Part shown: in pieces, positions 20,084-21,883 of the stretch
Numbering within the stretch: position 1 is the first letter of the stretch
Layout: each line of letters starts with the position of its first letter
Source: a virus
Reading direction: 5' to 3' (one strand)
IMG/VR virus record: IMGVR_UViG_3300042397_003565
Location: 1 to 21,883 of that record
DNA: 21,883 nucleotides
Made by a program: the position numbers and the translations under genes
Notes under the pieces: model-generated
The model's database searches: none
The model's input: the letters and a program-made list of their open reading frames with translations, nothing else
Told to the model about the DNA's origin: nothing

Positions 20084-20671
20084 TTAAAGAGGTAATTCTT
20101 CTTCACCTTCTTCTTTTTCTTCTTCACCTTGTGCTGGTTCTTCCTCTTCTTCACCTTGTGCCGGTGCTTCTTGAGCTTGAGCAGGTGCCTGTGCTTGACC
20201 TTGTGCTGGTTCTTCAAATTCACCTTGTGCCGGTGCTTCTTGAGCTTGAGCAGGTGCTTCTTCAGTTTGAGCTGGTTGAGCCTGAGCTTGAGGATCTTCT
20301 TGTGTTTGTGCTTGAGGAGCTTCTTGAGGTTGAGCTTCTACTTGAACTTGAGGTTGAGCCTGAGCTTGTGTTTGAGTTTGTGATTGACCACCACCCATTA
20401 AAGCACCACCAGGGATTTTATCAACATCTAAGTTATCCATATTAATAAACTTTACAATTTCTTCAGCAATATCAACATCACCAAAGAAAGTGCGTAGGTT
20501 TTTACCTGTAGTGTCTTTTACTTTTTTCACATAAGCGTTGATTAAAGATTGAGGAATATCAATCATTGTCTTTACTTTGTAAATATCGTTTACTTGAAGA
20601 ACCGATTCTTTAATGATTTCTTCTCTGTTCTTTTTAATACGATAGTTTTCATATGTTCTAATATGCTTCAT
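20084..20671 (-). CDS. Tagged protein with long Gln/Ala/Pro/Glu low-complexity tail
   Basis: A 195-residue protein in two halves. Residues 1-95 look folded and helical (SLINAYVKKVKDTTGKNLRTFFGDVDIAEEIVKFINM). Residues 96-195 are built almost entirely of Gln, Ala, Pro, Glu and Gly, first as QA/QT/QV runs, then APAQ-type repeats, and finally strongly acidic. The N-terminus MKHIRTYENY fits the capsid-targeting-like tag with Tyr in place of Phe, and Glu8-Asn9 as a possible cut. No family is recognised. A disordered acidic tail on a head-packaged protein could act as a spacer or DNA mimic, but that is inference. It is a one-gene unit with its own late box and terminator. Confidence 0.78.
   Translation of the reverse strand: MKHIRTYENYRIKKNREEIIKESVLQVNDIYKVKTMIDIPQSLINAYVKKVKDTTGKNLRTFFGDVDIAEEIVKFINMDNLDVDKIPGGALMGGGQSQTQTQAQAQPQVQVEAQPQEAPQAQTQEDPQAQAQPAQTEEAPAQAQEAPAQGEFEEPAQGQAQAPAQAQEAPAQGEEEEEPAQGEEEKEEGEEELPL
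20151..20257 (-). repeat. 38-bp exact direct repeat within the low-complexity tail
   Basis: The same 38 bases occur at 20151-20188 and 20220-20257, 69 bases apart. Many shorter partial copies lie around them. The repeat sits in the region coding for the APAQ-rich tail and is a likely site of length variation. Confidence 0.85.
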
Positions 20672-20696
20672 TTGTATTTGAATATTTTTTATAGAT

Positions 20697-20706
20697 TATA
20701 TATTAA
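20697..20706 (-). promoter_or_regulatory. Putative late promoter box TTAATATATA (Q/A/P/E-tailed gene)
   Basis: An exact late box lies 25 nt before the ATG at 20671. Confidence 0.65.
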
Positions 20707-20730
20707 GTATTAAAACTCGTTTTTTATCAT

Positions 20731-21246
20731 TTAATTAATCAATAATAATCCTAGTACTAATCCTATGATTGCAACGCCTCCACCAAGACCACCGACTATC
20801 ATCTTAGTTTTCATTTTTCTTAATTGTAAACTTTTTTCGTCAATAACTTGTTGTCTATTAGCAACTTCACTTTCAAGAATAAGAATCTTTTTAAGATAAG
20901 AAGCAACTTCACCTTGTAATGATTTAATTTGTTGGTCTTTATTATTAATAGATTCTTTCAATTTAGCAATTTCCATTTTCTGTGAAGCAATTACTTGTTC
21001 TTTATCATTGATAACTTTAACACAAATTGAATCATATTGACCAATCTGAGTACTTTGTTTCTCTAAAAGAGCCAATAAATCAGTACTGTTATCAAGTGCC
21101 TGTGCTTGTTCAATAGTCATAACCAAAACTTGTTGACCATTCGAATCTGTTTCAAATTTTGGATAATCTATTTTGGCTTGAGAATATTGAGAATAAGCAC
21201 TCAAACTCAATACTAAACCAACTATAAGTGATAAAAACTTTTTCAT
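20731..21246 (-). CDS. Exported coiled-coil protein with C-terminal membrane anchor, possible spanin partner
   Basis: A 171-residue protein. Residues 1-20 (MKKFLSLIVGLVLSLSAYSQ) form a typical signal peptide without a lipobox Cys. Residues 55-145 form a long heptad coiled coil (EQVIASQKMEIAKLKESINN and onward). Residues 149-171 are a Gly-rich membrane helix (IVGGLGGGVAIIGLVLGLLLIN). The start follows the upstream gene's stop by one base (TAATATG), so the two are one operon. Signal peptide plus coiled coil plus second anchor resembles envelope-spanning proteins. With its partner it may form a spanin-like lysis pair, although a classic outer-membrane spanin would be a lipoprotein. A membrane-linked structural protein is also possible. 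Confidence 0.7.
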   Translation of the reverse strand: MKKFLSLIVGLVLSLSAYSQYSQAKIDYPKFETDSNGQQVLVMTIEQAQALDNSTDLLALLEKQSTQIGQYDSICVKVINDKEQVIASQKMEIAKLKESINNKDQQIKSLQGEVASYLKKILILESEVANRQQVIDEKSLQLRKMKTKMIVGGLGGGVAIIGLVLGLLLIN

Positions 21247-21247
21247 A

Positions 21248-21664
21248 TTAATTTTTAGTTTTATTTTTTAGGGATTCCAAAAGAGCGTCACCTGTTCTAT
21301 TAGGAGGATTATTCTTAATCTCTTCAATCTTACGTTGAGTTTCTGCTAAATCGCCTCTTAACTTATCTAAATTGGCTTTAGATTTACTAGCTTCAATTTC
21401 AGCTTTCTTAGTTTGAGCTTCTTGTTTAGCTAATTCAGCTTGTAATTTAATATCTAATTGTCTAAGACTATCAGACTTTGCTCTCCAAGATGTTATTTCT
21501 AAATCAACTGCTTTCTTTTGGTTTTCCAAATTTTTGAATTCTTGTTCTAATTGTTTAACTCTTTCTTTTGATGCGTTATCACCAGAAAAAAACCACTTAA
21601 AACCAAATAAAAGTGTTAATCCAAGTAATACTAATATCAAAATTGACTTAATGTCTAATTTCAT
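21248..21664 (-). CDS. N-terminally anchored coiled-coil protein, possible inner-membrane spanin
   Basis: A 138-residue protein with one membrane helix at about residues 7-26 (SILILVLLGLTLLFGFKWFF), then an almost unbroken coiled coil from 32 to 118 (ERVKQLEQEFKNLENQKKA onward) and a short polar tail. This is the architecture of Rz-type inner-membrane spanins, which join inner and outer membrane fusion in the last step of lysis. The sequence itself is too simple to prove homology. It is the first gene of a two-gene operon with the exported coiled-coil protein and has a late box 22 nt upstream, as expected for lysis timing. Confidence 0.65.
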   Translation of the reverse strand: MKLDIKSILILVLLGLTLLFGFKWFFSGDNASKERVKQLEQEFKNLENQKKAVDLEITSWRAKSDSLRQLDIKLQAELAKQEAQTKKAEIEASKSKANLDKLRGDLAETQRKIEEIKNNPPNRTGDALLESLKNKTKN

Positions 21665-21686
21665 AAAAACTTCTTATTTTTGGAAT

Positions 21687-21696
21687 TATATATTAT
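21687..21696 (-). promoter_or_regulatory. Putative late promoter box ATAATATATA (spanin-like operon)
   Basis: A late box variant lies 22 nt before the ATG at 21664. It is the only box for the two-gene operon. Confidence 0.6.
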
Positions 21697-21728
21697 TTTA
21701 CTAAACCGACCTTTTATTTTTGAGAAAT

Positions 21729-21738
21729 TTTATATATA
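21729..21738 (+). promoter_or_regulatory. Possible promoter before the HAD-like gene
   Basis: TTTATATATA lies 33 nt before the ATG at 21772 and is the same variant as at 18997. It overlaps TATATTTG (21735-21742), which fits the Bacteroidota -7 element TAnnTTTG, but I find no TTTG at the usual upstream spacing. Which sigma factor reads it is unclear. Confidence 0.35.
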
Positions 21739-21771
21739 TTTGTAAATAATTTAAAAGCAAGAAACTAAAAT

Positions 21772-21883
21772 ATGAGCTACAAAAGATTAATATCATTTGA
21801 CTTCGACGACACATTATGTTATACACCAAAACCGGAAGAAGGCAAAGTAATCTGGAAAGAAAAAACAGGAACTGATTGGCCAT
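21772..21883 (+). CDS. HAD-superfamily phosphatase, partial (SAK RNA-repair-like)
   Basis: The frame opens at the ATG at 21772 and runs off the window after 37 residues. LISFDFDDTLCYTP carries HAD motif I (D-x-D-x-T), with D10 as the expected phosphate-accepting Asp and D12 as the general acid. The following EEGKVIWKEKTGTDWP resembles phage HAD proteins related to the Swiss Army Knife RNA-repair family. The catalytic remainder is outside the window, so only the superfamily is secure. It is divergent from the spanin-like operon. Confidence 0.75.
   Translation, partial: MSYKRLISFDFDDTLCYTPKPEEGKVIWKEKTGTDWP

Noticed and set aside
20129-20445. Plus-strand Leu-rich frames opposite the low-complexity tail
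   Set aside because: They are antisense readings of Gln/Glu/Ala codons and have no independent support.
1-21883. CRISPR array, insertion sequence or attachment site
   Set aside because: No spaced identical repeats with unique spacers, transposase motifs or terminal inverted repeats were seen. The only tandem repeats are inside coding regions.

Overview
The window looks like part of a large, AT-rich, T4-related tailed phage (myovirus) whose host is probably in the Bacteroidota. The phage assignment rests on recognisable T4-type genes: major capsid protein (gp23), prohead protease fused to scaffold (gp21/gp22), portal (gp20), head-completion nuclease (gp4), tail-sheath stabiliser (gp15), baseplate wedge (gp25), clamp-loader ATPase (gp44) and late sigma factor (gp55). 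The host guess is weaker. It comes from the AT-rich, A-rich translation starts without Shine-Dalgarno sequences and from general gene style.

Layout. Positions 1-2057 (minus) hold an acidic protein cut by the window edge, a metallopeptidase and a stand-alone NFACT-R domain. Positions 2142-6020 (minus) hold the major capsid protein and the protease-scaffold fusion. Positions 6192-8933 (plus) are a cassette of a truncated homing-endonuclease-like protein, an RNase R-type exoribonuclease and an unknown protein. It interrupts the T4-like order portal > protease/scaffold > capsid, which resumes at the portal (8978-10678, minus). Positions 10784-13194 hold an unknown tagged protein, a possible gp2-like protein, the gp4-like nuclease (plus), a membrane protein and a small unknown. 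A class II glutamine synthetase (13278-14363, plus) then faces the gp55-like sigma factor (minus). Positions 15023-18772 hold a large unknown protein, gp15, and the plus-strand pair gp44 and gp25. Positions 18769-20671 hold a DUF3008-like protein, a GNAT-like protein, a cysteine-hydrolase-like protein and a protein with a long Q/A/P/E tail. Positions 20731-21664 hold two coiled-coil membrane proteins that may form a lysis pair. A HAD-type phosphatase begins at 21772 and runs off the window.

Two genome-wide signals tie the region together. First, a near-invariant box, TTAATATATA (variants ATAATATATA and TTTATATATA), lies upstream of almost every structural or virion-type gene and is absent from the sigma factor, glutamine synthetase and RNase R genes. 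It is the best candidate for the late promoter read by the gp55-like sigma factor. At five genes it ends only 4-5 nt before the ATG, which implies leaderless late mRNAs. Second, at least six otherwise unrelated proteins start with the same short tag, roughly M-K-x-L-K-x-F-E. It resembles the 10-residue capsid-targeting sequence of the T4 internal head proteins, which is cut by the prohead protease. I infer that this phage packages a set of proteins with its DNA (NFACT-R, GNAT-like, cysteine-hydrolase-like and unknowns) and delivers them at infection. This is the most promising candidate here for an undescribed system.
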